Shown here piece by piece: positions 44,553 to 53,960 of a stretch of DNA of 64,000 nucleotides. The notes under the pieces are model-generated. The model was not told the origin of the DNA. It ran no database searches and saw nothing but the letters and a program-made list of their open reading frames with translations. Positions within the stretch are counted from its first letter, which is position 1. Every line of letters begins with the position of its first letter. Both the position numbers and the translations under genes were made by a program. The DNA is from CAZBSE01 sp964610385 (GTDB lineage Bacteria; Actinomycetota; Humimicrobiia; Humimicrobiales; Humimicrobiaceae): the NCBI GenBank assembly GCA_964610385.1, contig CAZSXW010000005.1, positions 1 to 64,000 of the forward strand, written 5' to 3'.

Positions 44553-44987
44553 TCAGCTGTCACTCTTTATACATCTTATGATCCTATCTTTTAGGTCCTC
44601 CAAATCTCTGCTGTAAAAAATGACTTCCTGCCTTATGAGGTCTGAAGGTATCTTTGTCCTCCTGCTGGCGATCAGGATGATCTCTTTTTCCAGCCCTAAA
44701 GCCAGCCCCAGTTCCAGACCGACATTAAAAGTGGGATTGGTAAGATTTGCCAGAAAGTATCTTGATCCCTGTACAAGTTCACATATCTTGCAGAAGAAAT
44801 CCTTTGTACTTATTTCCAGCCTTGCTACCTTATATTTTAATCCTGCCTTTTTAATTGCGGGAAATACTGCCTGTTCAATCACTTTCTCCACATTCTTATA
44901 TTTATAATTATAGGCAATAAACATCTGTCTGGGATCTTCTTTTATTTTAAGACTGCAGGCCTTGGACCCGGTAAGATAACATCTCAT
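44553..44987 (-). CDS. Nucleoside 2-deoxyribosyltransferase/TIR-like protein
   Basis: A 144-residue protein. RQMFIAYNYKYKNVEKVIEQ, ANLTNPTFNVGLELGLALGL and KIPSDLIRQEVIFYS show the flavodoxin-like fold of nucleoside 2-deoxyribosyltransferase-like and TIR-like NAD-handling domains; the glutamate in GLELGL is at the place of the catalytic one. A cysteine block (CYLTGSKAC) precedes the domain. The frame opens at 45029 (GTG), but ATG at 44987 starts the family-like part. It might cleave or bind a nucleotide; the pathway is unknown. Confidence 0.6.
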   Translation of the reverse strand: MRCYLTGSKACSLKIKEDPRQMFIAYNYKYKNVEKVIEQAVFPAIKKAGLKYKVARLEISTKDFFCKICELVQGSRYFLANLTNPTFNVGLELGLALGLEKEIILIASRRTKIPSDLIRQEVIFYSRDLEDLKDRIIRCIKSDS

Positions 44988-45192
44988 ATTTGATTTAACT
45001 AAAATATTAACAATTAAAATTACGTTCACTCATTTTAGCTTATTGACAGAAGATTTAAAATATAAGAATAGTTTTAAATACAAATATCCATTTTAAAATA
45101 GTACTCAAACTTCGCGATATACTTACTTGATTGATTTTATTAATCCCATTATAATTTAAAAATTATACATAAACATTTATTAAGACTGGATT

Positions 45193-46110
45193 ATGAGTGA
45201 AGTCATAGTACAGGTAGAAAACCTGATTAAATCTTACGGTAAAATAAAAGCAGTAAATAACGTTTCCTTCGAGGTCTCCAGAGGAGAAATATTTGGTCTG
45301 GTCGGTCCCAATGGAGCCGGTAAAACTACTACTATAGAATGTATTGAGGGTCTGAGAAAATCAGACTCAGGAAATTTGAAAGTGCTGGATTTGAATCCGG
45401 TCAGCAGCGGGAGGCTCTTAAGAGATTCCATAGGCATACAGCTTCAGGAGTCAGAGCTTCCCGGTAGAATAAAAGTATGGGAAACTATTGATCTGTTTTC
45501 ATCTTTTTACAGTAAAACTATAAAATATGATTCTCTTTTAAAAGATCTGGGCCTGGACGGCAAGAAAGGTGCCTATTTCAGCAGGCTTTCAGGGGGTCAG
45601 AAACAGAGACTTTTTATTGCACTTTCTCTGATAAACGATCCTGAACTGGTTTTTCTTGATGAGCTTACTACCGGTCTTGACCCCCAGGCAAGAAGAGCAA
45701 CCTGGGAGCTTATAACTTCTATAAACAACAAAGGAAAGACTATATTTCTTACTACACATTATATGGAAGAGGCTGAAAGACTGTGTGATAGGGTGGCAAT
45801 TATGGATCATGGAAAAATAATCGCCCTGGATACGTCTCAAAATCTAATCAAAGGCATAAAAATTGAAAACAAGCTTATGTTCAGTGTGACTGGAGATTTT
45901 CAGTTAGAGGCATTAAATGTCATTAAAAGTATAAGCAGATATGAAAAATCGGGAGATAAAATAATCATATTTGGTCGGGATAATAAAATGGTCCGGGATA
46001 CAGTTGATTTTCTGGTAAGGAAGAATATTGACTTTTACGACCTTAAAACCGAGCAGGCAACGCTTGAAGACGTATTTTTGACCCTGACCGGCAAGGAAAT
46101 ACGCAGTTAG
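45193..46110 (+). CDS. ABC transporter ATP-binding protein (drug/ABC-2 type)
   Basis: A 305-residue ATPase. Walker A GPNGAGKTTT, signature LSGGQKQRL, Walker B LVFLDELTTGLDP. A C-terminal domain of about 80 residues follows, as in DrrA/CcmA-like exporters. Its permease starts 10 bp downstream. The cargo is unknown. Confidence 0.94.
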   Translation: MSEVIVQVENLIKSYGKIKAVNNVSFEVSRGEIFGLVGPNGAGKTTTIECIEGLRKSDSGNLKVLDLNPVSSGRLLRDSIGIQLQESELPGRIKVWETIDLFSSFYSKTIKYDSLLKDLGLDGKKGAYFSRLSGGQKQRLFIALSLINDPELVFLDELTTGLDPQARRATWELITSINNKGKTIFLTTHYMEEAERLCDRVAIMDHGKIIALDTSQNLIKGIKIENKLMFSVTGDFQLEALNVIKSISRYEKSGDKIIIFGRDNKMVRDTVDFLVRKNIDFYDLKTEQATLEDVFLTLTGKEIRS

Positions 46111-46120
46111 GAGGAAAGCT

Positions 46121-46864
46121 TTGAAATCATTATTTAGACTTACAGTAATTCAATCAAAACTATATCTGCGGGAACCCATGGCAACATTCTTCACCCTCCT
46201 TTATGCTCCTTTGATACTACTTCTGTTTGGATTTATCTGGGGAAATAATCCCACTCCTGAATTTGGAGGATATGGTTTTATTGACACTCAACTTCCAGCG
46301 TATATTGGCCTGATTATCATCACTGTTGGACTCATGAGTGTTCCTATTTCCACTGCCGAGGATAGAGAAAAGGGGATATTAAAAAGGTATCATTCAACAC
46401 CATTATCTCCAGCAATTTATCTTTTTTCCAATATCTTTACCTATTTTGTTATGGCCCTTATTGGTGTTGTACTACTTCTCATGGTGGGAGTATTCATCTA
46501 CCATGTACAATTTGAGGGAAACATCTTTAGCATATTCGCAGGTTTTACTATTTCCGCTTTATCTTTTTTCTCATTTGGATATCTGATAGCAAGCCTATCG
46601 CCTACTGCCCGGGTTGCACAGATAACGGGAATGGTCATTGCCTTTCCTATGATGTTTCTCTCCGGAGCAGCTATACCACTTGAAGTCCTTGGAGATAAAG
46701 TGAGTAATATAAGTAAATATCTTCCTCTCACTTATGTGGTCCGTTTTATAAAAGGCCTATGGATAGGCAATAGCTGGGGAGAACACTGGCTGGACGTGAC
46801 TGTCATCCTGGGTCTTCTGGTGGTAGGAGCAATTGTATCCACTATTACTTTTAGATGGGAATAA
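46121..46864 (+). CDS. ABC-2 type permease
   Basis: A 247-residue membrane protein with six segments, of the ABC-2 family. It begins with a TTG codon, with AGGAGG seven bases upstream. AEDREKGILKRYHSTPLSP and GMVIAFPMMFLSGAAIPLE are typical blocks. It forms an export pair with the ATPase before it; a macrodomain gene follows after 24 bp and may be co-transcribed. Confidence 0.92.
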   Translation: MKSLFRLTVIQSKLYLREPMATFFTLLYAPLILLLFGFIWGNNPTPEFGGYGFIDTQLPAYIGLIIITVGLMSVPISTAEDREKGILKRYHSTPLSPAIYLFSNIFTYFVMALIGVVLLLMVGVFIYHVQFEGNIFSIFAGFTISALSFFSFGYLIASLSPTARVAQITGMVIAFPMMFLSGAAIPLEVLGDKVSNISKYLPLTYVVRFIKGLWIGNSWGEHWLDVTVILGLLVVGAIVSTITFRWE

Positions 46865-46888
46865 TTGAATCTATAATTATAACTAATC

Positions 46889-47428
46889 ATGACCGTTAAA
46901 CAAAAAATCGGAAAATCGACTCTGGAGCTTACAATAGGAGATATAACACAACAGGACACCGGTGCAATAGTCAATGCCGCAAACAGCCGGCTTTCTCCCG
47001 GCGGGGGTGTATCCGGTGCCATTCACAGGGCAGCCGGGCCGAAGTTGTGGGAGGAATGCAGGACTCTTGGGCACTGTAATACAGGCGAGGCCAAGCTGAC
47101 TAAAGGATATAATCTTGAGGCCAAATATGTGATCCACACCGTAGGACCCGTATACAGCGGTAGCAAAGATGATGCCGAAAAGCTTGAGAGCTGTTATAAA
47201 AACAGCCTTATTCTAGCTTCCCAAAACAATATCAGCAGCATTTCTTTTCCCTCAATAAGCACCGGAATCTTTGGATACCCGATAGAGAAAGCATCAATGG
47301 TTGCTCTTATGACCATTATCGATTTCTTAAAAGAACACCCGGAAATAAGTCTTGTAAGGATGGTTTTATTCAGCAGGGAAGATTATGAAATTTATCTTTC
47401 CTCTCTGGAAAAGATCCTAAAAGAATAA
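46889..47428 (+). CDS. Macrodomain protein (ADP-ribose binding/hydrolysing)
   Basis: A 179-residue protein. IVNAANSRLSPGGGVSGAIH and SISTGIFGYPIEKA are the two ADP-ribose binding loops of the MacroD type, including the asparagines and the GGGV stretch. Members remove ADP-ribose from proteins or hydrolyse O-acetyl-ADP-ribose. An ADP-ribosylglycohydrolase lies at 54458, so the genome has two erasers of this mark. Confidence 0.93.
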   Translation: MTVKQKIGKSTLELTIGDITQQDTGAIVNAANSRLSPGGGVSGAIHRAAGPKLWEECRTLGHCNTGEAKLTKGYNLEAKYVIHTVGPVYSGSKDDAEKLESCYKNSLILASQNNISSISFPSISTGIFGYPIEKASMVALMTIIDFLKEHPEISLVRMVLFSREDYEIYLSSLEKILKE

Positions 47429-47437
47429 AATACAAGA

Positions 47438-49789
47438 CTAAGAACACTTGGAATAGCCGCAATTCCTGCAGACATAACAACCGCCTTCAGGTTCCATTAT
47501 GTCCCCGCATTCGGGGCATATTACCAGGGACCTCGGCCCTTTGGTCGCCGATAGATCAAATTTACTGGTCCCGTTAAGATAGAAATCTATGGCTTTTGCT
47601 ATGGCATCGGGACATGAAAGAACATGCGTCTCAGAGTCAGCAATACATGTTGCACATCTTATTCCCTTCAATTGGTCTTTTACTGAATCAAGATTTATAC
47701 CTGACCTTATGGCAATACTTACCAGTCTGCCTACAGCTTCCGTTAAAGCAGCACAGCCTTCCTCACCGGTGTTGATAAACACTTCACAGATGCCGTTTTC
47801 ATCCGAATTTATAGTCACATAAAGCTTCCCACAATTCCCTATATTATATTTTTTGGTCATTCCGTAAGTGACTTCAGGTCTTGACCTTGGTTTTAACTTT
47901 TTTTCTTCTGGTTTATCCTTATCTTTTAAATCCTCATTAGAAGAGCCTTTTATATTTTTTTCTATTCCATTTCTGATAATAATATTTTTTAATATTCCTT
48001 TCTTGCCTTTCTTTTTTCCTTCCACCTGAAGTACCTGGCTTTCCCTGCTTTTATCCCTGTAAATAGTTATACCCTTACAACCCAGTCTGTATGCAAGCAT
48101 ATAGACTTCTTCCACATCACTTACTTTGGCATCATTGGGAAAATTAACTGTCTTGGATACCGCATTATCCACAAATTTCTGAAAAGCTGCCTGGGTCCTT
48201 ACATGCCACTTTGGAGATATCTCATGTGCAGTAACAAATATTCTCTTATATTTCGGAGGAACACTGCCGATCTCTTTCAGGTTTCCGTTCTCAGCTATCC
48301 TCTCCATCAACTCTTTGCTGTAAAAACCTTCACCTACCGCAACCTTTTTAAAATATTTATTAGCTTCCACAAGCTTGTCATTGTCCATAACATTTTTTAC
48401 AAAAGATATGGCAAACAGCGGTTCTACTCCGCTTGAGCAGTCAGAAATAATACTCAAAGTCCCGGTAGGTGCAATAGTAGTGGTAGTGGCATTCCTGATT
48501 TCATAACCGTCCGGACCATTATATATACTTCCTTTAAAGTTTGGAAATATTCCCTTCTCCTTTGCCAGTTTCCTTGATGCGTTTTTAGATTCATCCTGAA
48601 TAAAGCTCATTACCTTCTGTGCAAGCTCGAGAGCTTCTTCGCTGTCATAGGGAATTCCGAGCATTATGAGCAGATCGGCATATCCCATCACACCTAGCCC
48701 TATTTTCCTGTTCCCATGAGCCATCATATTTATTTTCTCCAGCGGATACCTGCTCATATCGATTACATCATCTAAAAACCTGACCGCAATGTGGACTACT
48801 TTCTTTAACTGGTCGTAATCCACCTTTGGCATGCCCTCTTCCTCTTTTATCATATGGGCAAGATTAATAGATCCCAGATTACACGCCTCATATGGAAGCA
48901 GGGGCTGTTCGCCGCAGGGATTGGTACTCTCTATCTGCCCCTGATCGGGAGTGGGATTGTCTTTATTTAATCTATCCAGAAATATAATTCCCGGATCACC
49001 GTTTTTCCAGGCATGCTCGACAATCTTATTGAACACATCCCTCGCCTTATATTTGTTTACAACCTCTTTAGTCCTGGGGTTTATGATCTCATATTCATCA
49101 TCATTTTCTACCGCCTTCATGAATGTTTCAGTAACTCCTACGGAAATATTAAAATTGTTCAGTTTCATATTATTTTCCTTAGAGGTAATAAAATCCAGAA
49201 TATCGGGATGGTCCACCCGCAGTATTCCCATATTAGCACCTCGTCTGGTCCCACCCTGCTTTATAGTGTCTGTAGCAGCATTAAAAACAGTCATAAAAGA
49301 TATAGGCCCGCTTGAAACTCCTTTTGTGGAAAGGACCACATCGTTCTTGGGCCTTATATTGGAAAAAGAATAACCTACACCGCCTCCAGATTTCTGAATC
49401 AATGCAGTTTCCTTCAGCGCTTCAAAGATAGCAGTCATGGAATCACCCACAGGCAGGACAAAGCACGCAGCCAGTTGCTGTAGTTCCTTTCCGGCATTCA
49501 TAAGAGTCGGAGAATTTGGAAGAAAGTCAAGATCCGTCATGATATCAAAAAACTTCTTCTCCAGATCTATTATTTCCTTTTCTGTCTTTCCATATTTCTT
49601 TTCTGCAGAGGCTATGTTTCTGGCCACCCTTATAAACATATCCAGGGGTTTTTCTAAAAGGACTCCTTCTTCATCCCTTTTAAGATACCTTCTCTCCAGC
49701 ACCCTTACCGCATTATCAGAGAGGTCTATCTTTTTATGGAGGTAATAATCATTTAGATTTTTTTTACTTAATTCTTTTATCTCTTTCAT
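47438..49789 (-). CDS. nrdJ: Adenosylcobalamin-dependent (class II) ribonucleotide reductase
   Basis: A 783-residue enzyme that makes deoxyribonucleotides with B12. PTLMNAGKELQQLAACFVLPV, NPCGEQPLLPYEACNLGSI and PTGTLSIISDCSSGVEP hold active-site parts. The C terminus has the zinc ribbon CPECGD and CRNCGY and a final CS. No class III or Ia enzyme is seen in the window. Regulated by NrdR boxes just upstream. Single-gene unit. Confidence 0.96.
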   Translation of the reverse strand: MKEIKELSKKNLNDYYLHKKIDLSDNAVRVLERRYLKRDEEGVLLEKPLDMFIRVARNIASAEKKYGKTEKEIIDLEKKFFDIMTDLDFLPNSPTLMNAGKELQQLAACFVLPVGDSMTAIFEALKETALIQKSGGGVGYSFSNIRPKNDVVLSTKGVSSGPISFMTVFNAATDTIKQGGTRRGANMGILRVDHPDILDFITSKENNMKLNNFNISVGVTETFMKAVENDDEYEIINPRTKEVVNKYKARDVFNKIVEHAWKNGDPGIIFLDRLNKDNPTPDQGQIESTNPCGEQPLLPYEACNLGSINLAHMIKEEEGMPKVDYDQLKKVVHIAVRFLDDVIDMSRYPLEKINMMAHGNRKIGLGVMGYADLLIMLGIPYDSEEALELAQKVMSFIQDESKNASRKLAKEKGIFPNFKGSIYNGPDGYEIRNATTTTIAPTGTLSIISDCSSGVEPLFAISFVKNVMDNDKLVEANKYFKKVAVGEGFYSKELMERIAENGNLKEIGSVPPKYKRIFVTAHEISPKWHVRTQAAFQKFVDNAVSKTVNFPNDAKVSDVEEVYMLAYRLGCKGITIYRDKSRESQVLQVEGKKKGKKGILKNIIIRNGIEKNIKGSSNEDLKDKDKPEEKKLKPRSRPEVTYGMTKKYNIGNCGKLYVTINSDENGICEVFINTGEEGCAALTEAVGRLVSIAIRSGINLDSVKDQLKGIRCATCIADSETHVLSCPDAIAKAIDFYLNGTSKFDLSATKGPRSLVICPECGDIMEPEGGCYVCRNCGYSKCS

Positions 49790-49920
49790 TTATTAAAACC
49801 ACCATTTTTTCATTAACATCTTCAATTCTCATAGAGGAGACAGAAAAAACCAGAAGAGCAATCAGTATTGTTTATTACCTTTATGAGAATTATAATTATA
49901 ACCGGAAATCTAAATTAACT

Positions 49921-49970
49921 CACTATATTGTACACCTATATATATTAATACACTATATATTGTATGTCAA
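49921..49970 (-). promoter_or_regulatory. nrdJ promoter with tandem NrdR boxes
   Basis: ACACTATATATTGTAT (49950-49965) matches the NrdR box consensus at nearly all positions. A shorter relative, CACTATATTGTAC (49921-49933), lies about 31 bp away centre to centre, the usual spacing of tandem boxes. On the minus strand TTGACA (49970-49965) and TAATAT (49947-49942), 17 bp apart, flank the first box, so repressor binding would block RNA polymerase. The rest of the gap 49971-50129 is A+T rich with no gene seen. Confidence 0.8.
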
Positions 49971-50129
49971 TAAAAATTCCTTTTGAGCGAATATTTTTTG
50001 CTTTTATCTTCTATTTACCCTTCATTATAAATACAATATAATGGTCATTTCTGGTATAATAGCTTACCTGGTATCAGAAAGATTTTTAAAATCTTGTAAA
50101 TATATTGGTATTTTATTTAAGGGTCTATC

Positions 50130-50225
50130 ATGGGTTCAGTAGTAAAAAAGAGAAAAAGAAAAATGAGAAAAAAGAAGCATAAAAAGATGCTTAAAAAAAC
50201 AAGATGGCAGAGAAGAAATAAATAA
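50130..50225 (+). CDS. Small basic AURKAIP1/COX24-type (bS22-like) ribosomal protein
   Basis: A 31-residue, very basic protein: it opens MGSVVKKRKRKMRKKKHKK and closes with LKKTRWQRRNK. It matches in length and order the bS22 protein of mycobacterial ribosomes (MGSVIKKRRKRM...), which belongs to the AURKAIP1/COX24 family and binds in the small subunit. It is an easily missed gene. It supports actinobacterial affinity of the window. Lone gene between nrdJ (divergent) and the DUF4380-like gene. Confidence 0.85.
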   Translation: MGSVVKKRKRKMRKKKHKKMLKKTRWQRRNK

Positions 50226-50276
50226 TTAAAATCTTATATTTTATCTTATATAAGCTTCTAACCTTACTACAGCTTC

Positions 50277-51197
50277 TTAAAAATTGTCATCCGTCTTTCT
50301 TACCAATGGTATCAATTTACTCTCCAGAGACTCCTCATCCTCACCAAGACTTTCTTTAAACAAAAACCAATTTTCTACATGTTCAACGTAACCATCGGTC
50401 GGTATTTTCTCCAGGCTTCCCAGTGTTTCAATTTCAATTATATCCTTATCGGTATAGACTTCCGTATTCGAGCCAAAATCAGGGTACTTTAATTTTGGGT
50501 TATAACTATATCTCTTGATAAAGACTTTGCCATCCAGATAACATGCTATCCAGCCAAGTGTATTTAAAACTCCTACCTTCTGGCTGCCTGCGGCACTGGG
50601 GTCCTGTCTCAGCTGTATAAATCTGTTTCCCCAGATCCACCTGGGATCTTTCATTTCCGTGTAACTCCACAGGACAAGAGGCCTTACCGGTGTAAGTTTT
50701 TTACCATGAGGCTGGTAACTCTCATGTGGTATTATAGCCCTTCCTTTTTTTGCCATTACCGAAAGCGCCCATGGTGCAGCTTCTATTTCCCATAGGTTAT
50801 GATTTATAAGTCTGTGTAGAACTCTTACACTGCTTCTATCAGGCACAAAGCTTATTTCTATTTCCTTCTGGATACCTGTTGTCTTTTCGGTATCCTGGAT
50901 AAGCTTTAAATTATCTCCATCCCTGTTATATTGCACGGAACTGTTGTCAGGATAAATCGTACGTGGATAAGATTCAGGTGAATGCCAGAACCTGTGACCT
51001 CCATATATCAACCATTTATCTCCCCCCTTTTTTCCCTGCTGTTCCTTCATCTCTCCAAAAATATTGTCATCCCCGACAAATCCAAAACGGACGACTCTTG
51101 GCCCGACATCAGTTGTCACTACTATTTCCACCTTACCGTCAGTCATAAGAATACAGTTTTGCCAACCTCCAAAATCATAATTTTCTTTGATCTCCAT
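50277..51197 (-). CDS. DUF4380-like, aldose-1-epimerase-fold protein
   Basis: A 306-residue beta-sandwich protein resembling DUF4380 and galactose-mutarotase-like enzymes. GPRVVRFGF, GGHRFWHSPE and HRLINHNLWEIEAAPWALSV hold histidines and acids at places typical of the fold. I start it at 51197, since GAGGTGGA lies just before that ATG. Sugar binding is likely, the substrate unknown. It follows the DUF4015-like gene by 47 bp on the same strand, so the two may be co-transcribed. Confidence 0.7.
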   Translation of the reverse strand: MEIKENYDFGGWQNCILMTDGKVEIVVTTDVGPRVVRFGFVGDDNIFGEMKEQQGKKGGDKWLIYGGHRFWHSPESYPRTIYPDNSSVQYNRDGDNLKLIQDTEKTTGIQKEIEISFVPDRSSVRVLHRLINHNLWEIEAAPWALSVMAKKGRAIIPHESYQPHGKKLTPVRPLVLWSYTEMKDPRWIWGNRFIQLRQDPSAAGSQKVGVLNTLGWIACYLDGKVFIKRYSYNPKLKYPDFGSNTEVYTDKDIIEIETLGSLEKIPTDGYVEHVENWFLFKESLGEDEESLESKLIPLVRKTDDNF

Positions 51198-51243
51198 CAG
51201 TCCACCTCTCATATTTAAACCTTATTCTTAAAAATAAAATATA

Positions 51244-52365
51244 TTACAGTTCATCTGCATTTACCAAAGCATCTTCTACACTATAATAATTGTTAAACGC
51301 ATTCCAGCATAAGAATCCGTCTATTCCCAGTTCTTCCGCTGCTCTTATCTGTTCCAGGATCTCTGCTTCAGTATACTTTACATCAAGACTGAATGCCTGT
51401 ATCCAGGGGATCGCTATACATTCTGTATCATCTATCCTTGAAATGCCCTTTTCCAGAGTGTATTTTACCACCTCATATGGGTGCTCATCAGGGATCTCAT
51501 ATCCAAGAAAATTTACAGCATAATGAGAAGGATATGTCATAGGATACATATAATCAAGATAGGGCGCCATTTCTTCAATCCGCTGCCCTATACCCTGATC
51601 ATTATCCGCTATAAAAGTCCACCCAAAAACATCCGCAGAGATCTTTATATCATAATCTTTCAGTTCCTCTCTTACTTTTTTTAAAAAACTCGTTATAGCC
51701 CACACTTTAGAATTATCTCCTGTATTATGGGTATATTCTGCGTAATGTATATTTCCCCTTGCCGGAGCCCTTATATAATCGAACTGGATTTCATTTACTC
51801 CTTTTTCAGCCAGTTCCTTTATAATTTCTATATGATAGGACCACACTTCTTCACTATAAATATCAGGCCAATACGAACCCTCTGAATAAAGTGGTTTTCC
51901 TGTTCTTGAATCTTTGATTGCCAGATCCGGCCTGGCTTTCGGAAGTATGTTGTCTTTAAAGACGACCATCCTTGCTATACTATTGATTTTTCTGCTTTTC
52001 ATCTCCTGCAGAAGTATCTCTATTCCACAGTAGTTTCTAACCGCTCCGATTTCTTTGGCAAAATCCACATCAGTATCATAATCAATATATCCATAATCAT
52101 CCTTGACATCAAAGACAATGCTGTTTAACTCTGTTTCACCTATCAACTTATATAACTCATTTCTTTTTTTGATATTACCCGTGTTATATCCGGTAAGGTA
52201 TAATCCTTTCTGTGTACCAGGCAGCACTTTCAGATAGTCCATTGGACCTCCACTCTGACAGCCTTTATATACATAGGCCTCCAGGTCGTTTAAAGGACCG
52301 GCAATAAAAATGCCTATTAGTAATATAGAAATGACCGCCGCTGAAACTATTGCTTTTCTTTGCAT
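51244..52365 (-). CDS. DUF4015-type putative glycoside hydrolase, exported
   Basis: A 373-residue protein with an N-terminal hydrophobic signal (residues 5-24) and no clear lipobox, so it is exported or membrane-anchored. GLYLTGYNTGN, SIVFDVKDDYG, IARMVVFKDN and IQFDYIRAPARG are the blocks of the DUF4015 TIM-barrel family, placed among glycoside hydrolases; the acidic residues in VFDVKDD and QFDYIR may be catalytic. It may act on cell-surface or external polysaccharide. Confidence 0.83.
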   Translation of the reverse strand: MQRKAIVSAAVISILLIGIFIAGPLNDLEAYVYKGCQSGGPMDYLKVLPGTQKGLYLTGYNTGNIKKRNELYKLIGETELNSIVFDVKDDYGYIDYDTDVDFAKEIGAVRNYCGIEILLQEMKSRKINSIARMVVFKDNILPKARPDLAIKDSRTGKPLYSEGSYWPDIYSEEVWSYHIEIIKELAEKGVNEIQFDYIRAPARGNIHYAEYTHNTGDNSKVWAITSFLKKVREELKDYDIKISADVFGWTFIADNDQGIGQRIEEMAPYLDYMYPMTYPSHYAVNFLGYEIPDEHPYEVVKYTLEKGISRIDDTECIAIPWIQAFSLDVKYTEAEILEQIRAAEELGIDGFLCWNAFNNYYSVEDALVNADEL

Positions 52366-52499
52366 ATTTCTTTTAACTTGAATATAAAACCTTTTACTTT
52401 TTTATAATTATATTTGTTTATTTATAAAATTACTAATATTCTTATAATCAATTATAGGAGTATAATATGTTTGATATACAATTAAACAAAGGTGGTTAA

Positions 52500-53270
52500 A
52501 TGATAAAACCTGCAGCAATAATTATTCCCATAACAGGCATCATTATTTCCGGAGGATCATCTTCGCCAGGACCGCTTCCGTTTCTTCCCTTTACAGGAGG
52601 CGGGGTAACTCGTTCCGATGAAATTTTAAAATACATACAGCAGTTAAATAAAAATAGAAGAATCAAGGCTTTTATTTTTGAAATCGACTCCCCCGGGGGA
52701 ACTCCCTATGCAAGCAAAGAGATAGCTGATTCTATAAAAAAAGTAAAAAAGCCCACTGTCGCCCAGATACGTGAACATGGTACTTCAGGAGCTTACTGGG
52801 TCGCTTCTGCCTGTAATAAAATTATAGCCGATCCGCTTAGCAGCATAGGAGGAATCGGTACCAGAGCAGACCGGATCGATCTATCAGAACTTGCTAAAAA
52901 AATCGGCATCAGGATAGATTCCTTTGTAAAAGGAGAGTATAAAGAAGTAGGATCTCCTTATTCAGAGATTTCAGATAAGGAAAAGAAATTTATAGAAGAA
53001 CATGTTGAAACCTTCAATCAATATTTTATTGACGAAGTAAAAAGAAACAGAAAGATAAAAGATGATAAAATCTTGAAGGATATTACATCAGGAAAATCAT
53101 ACCTCGGTAAAGACGCACTCAATCTCGGGCTAATCGATTATCTTGGAGGAATAGAAAAAGCACTTCAGGTAGCATCTAATCTGGCAGGTGTAAATCTATT
53201 TTCAATCCGCATAAAAGATTCTAACCAAAGACCTGGCCTTATATTGAGGATTTTGAAAAAACTGTTTTAA
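52500..53270 (+). CDS. sppA: S49-family peptidase, SppA-like
   Basis: A 256-residue serine peptidase of the signal-peptide peptidase A group. EIDSPGGTPYASKEI and HGTSGAYWVAS (nucleophile S96) are present, and the general-base lysine lies in FVKGEYKEVGSP (K144 or K148). It digests cut-off signal peptides at the membrane. No membrane anchor is seen at the N terminus. Lone gene between divergent and convergent neighbours. Confidence 0.9.
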   Translation: MIKPAAIIIPITGIIISGGSSSPGPLPFLPFTGGGVTRSDEILKYIQQLNKNRRIKAFIFEIDSPGGTPYASKEIADSIKKVKKPTVAQIREHGTSGAYWVASACNKIIADPLSSIGGIGTRADRIDLSELAKKIGIRIDSFVKGEYKEVGSPYSEISDKEKKFIEEHVETFNQYFIDEVKRNRKIKDDKILKDITSGKSYLGKDALNLGLIDYLGGIEKALQVASNLAGVNLFSIRIKDSNQRPGLILRILKKLF

Positions 53271-53335
53271 TCCGTACTCTTAATTATTTTATCATCTATT
53301 GTATAACATATTGCAGCAGTGACAAATAGATTAAA

Positions 53336-53929
53336 ATGGCAGATATTATAAATATTGTCCCGTTAAGTAATATAAATAGAGACATACTCGAGTATCTTCA
53401 TGATAATTTAGAAAAAATCTTTAAAAAAGAGACTAGCGTGATATATAGAATCAGCATCCCTGATGATTCATATGACCAGAGTAGAAAGCAGTATAACGCA
53501 GAGAGTATCTTAGACCACTTAAATAAAAATCTATCCCTAAAAAATATCAGAGATATAAATCTTGCCTTGACCGATCTCGACATATTCGTTCCCCGTCTTA
53601 ATTTTGTATTTGGTCTGGCGGTAAAATTCCCCAGAATCTGTCTGATTTCCACTGCAAGGTTAAATCCTCTTTTTTATTCCGACTTTAAAAGCAGTTCCGA
53701 GGGAAAAAGTGTTACGGTCTATCTCTCCAGGGAAAATAGAAAAATTTTAAATGAAAGAACATTAAAAGAAGCAGTACATGAAATAGGTCATACTCTGGGG
53801 CTTGGGCATTGTCCTGATAATAAATGTGTCATGTATTTTTCCAATACCCTCCTTGATACCGATGAAAAAACCAGCAATTTCTGCTCAAACTGTCTAAGTA
53901 TTCTTAAAAAGACAAATCCAATTATTTAA
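53336..53929 (+). CDS. Archaemetzincin-family zinc metalloprotease
   Basis: A 197-residue protease. HEIGHTLGLGHCPDNKCVM followed by CSNC fits the archaemetzincin signature (HExxHxxGxxHCx4CxM...CxxC), which binds a catalytic and a structural zinc. The family is common in archaea and vertebrates and patchy in bacteria. Its substrates are unknown. It lies 66 bp after sppA in the same direction. Confidence 0.92.
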   Translation: MADIINIVPLSNINRDILEYLHDNLEKIFKKETSVIYRISIPDDSYDQSRKQYNAESILDHLNKNLSLKNIRDINLALTDLDIFVPRLNFVFGLAVKFPRICLISTARLNPLFYSDFKSSSEGKSVTVYLSRENRKILNERTLKEAVHEIGHTLGLGHCPDNKCVMYFSNTLLDTDEKTSNFCSNCLSILKKTNPII

Positions 53930-53960
53930 ATCCTTCATAATATCTCTTTCCGTCTATATC

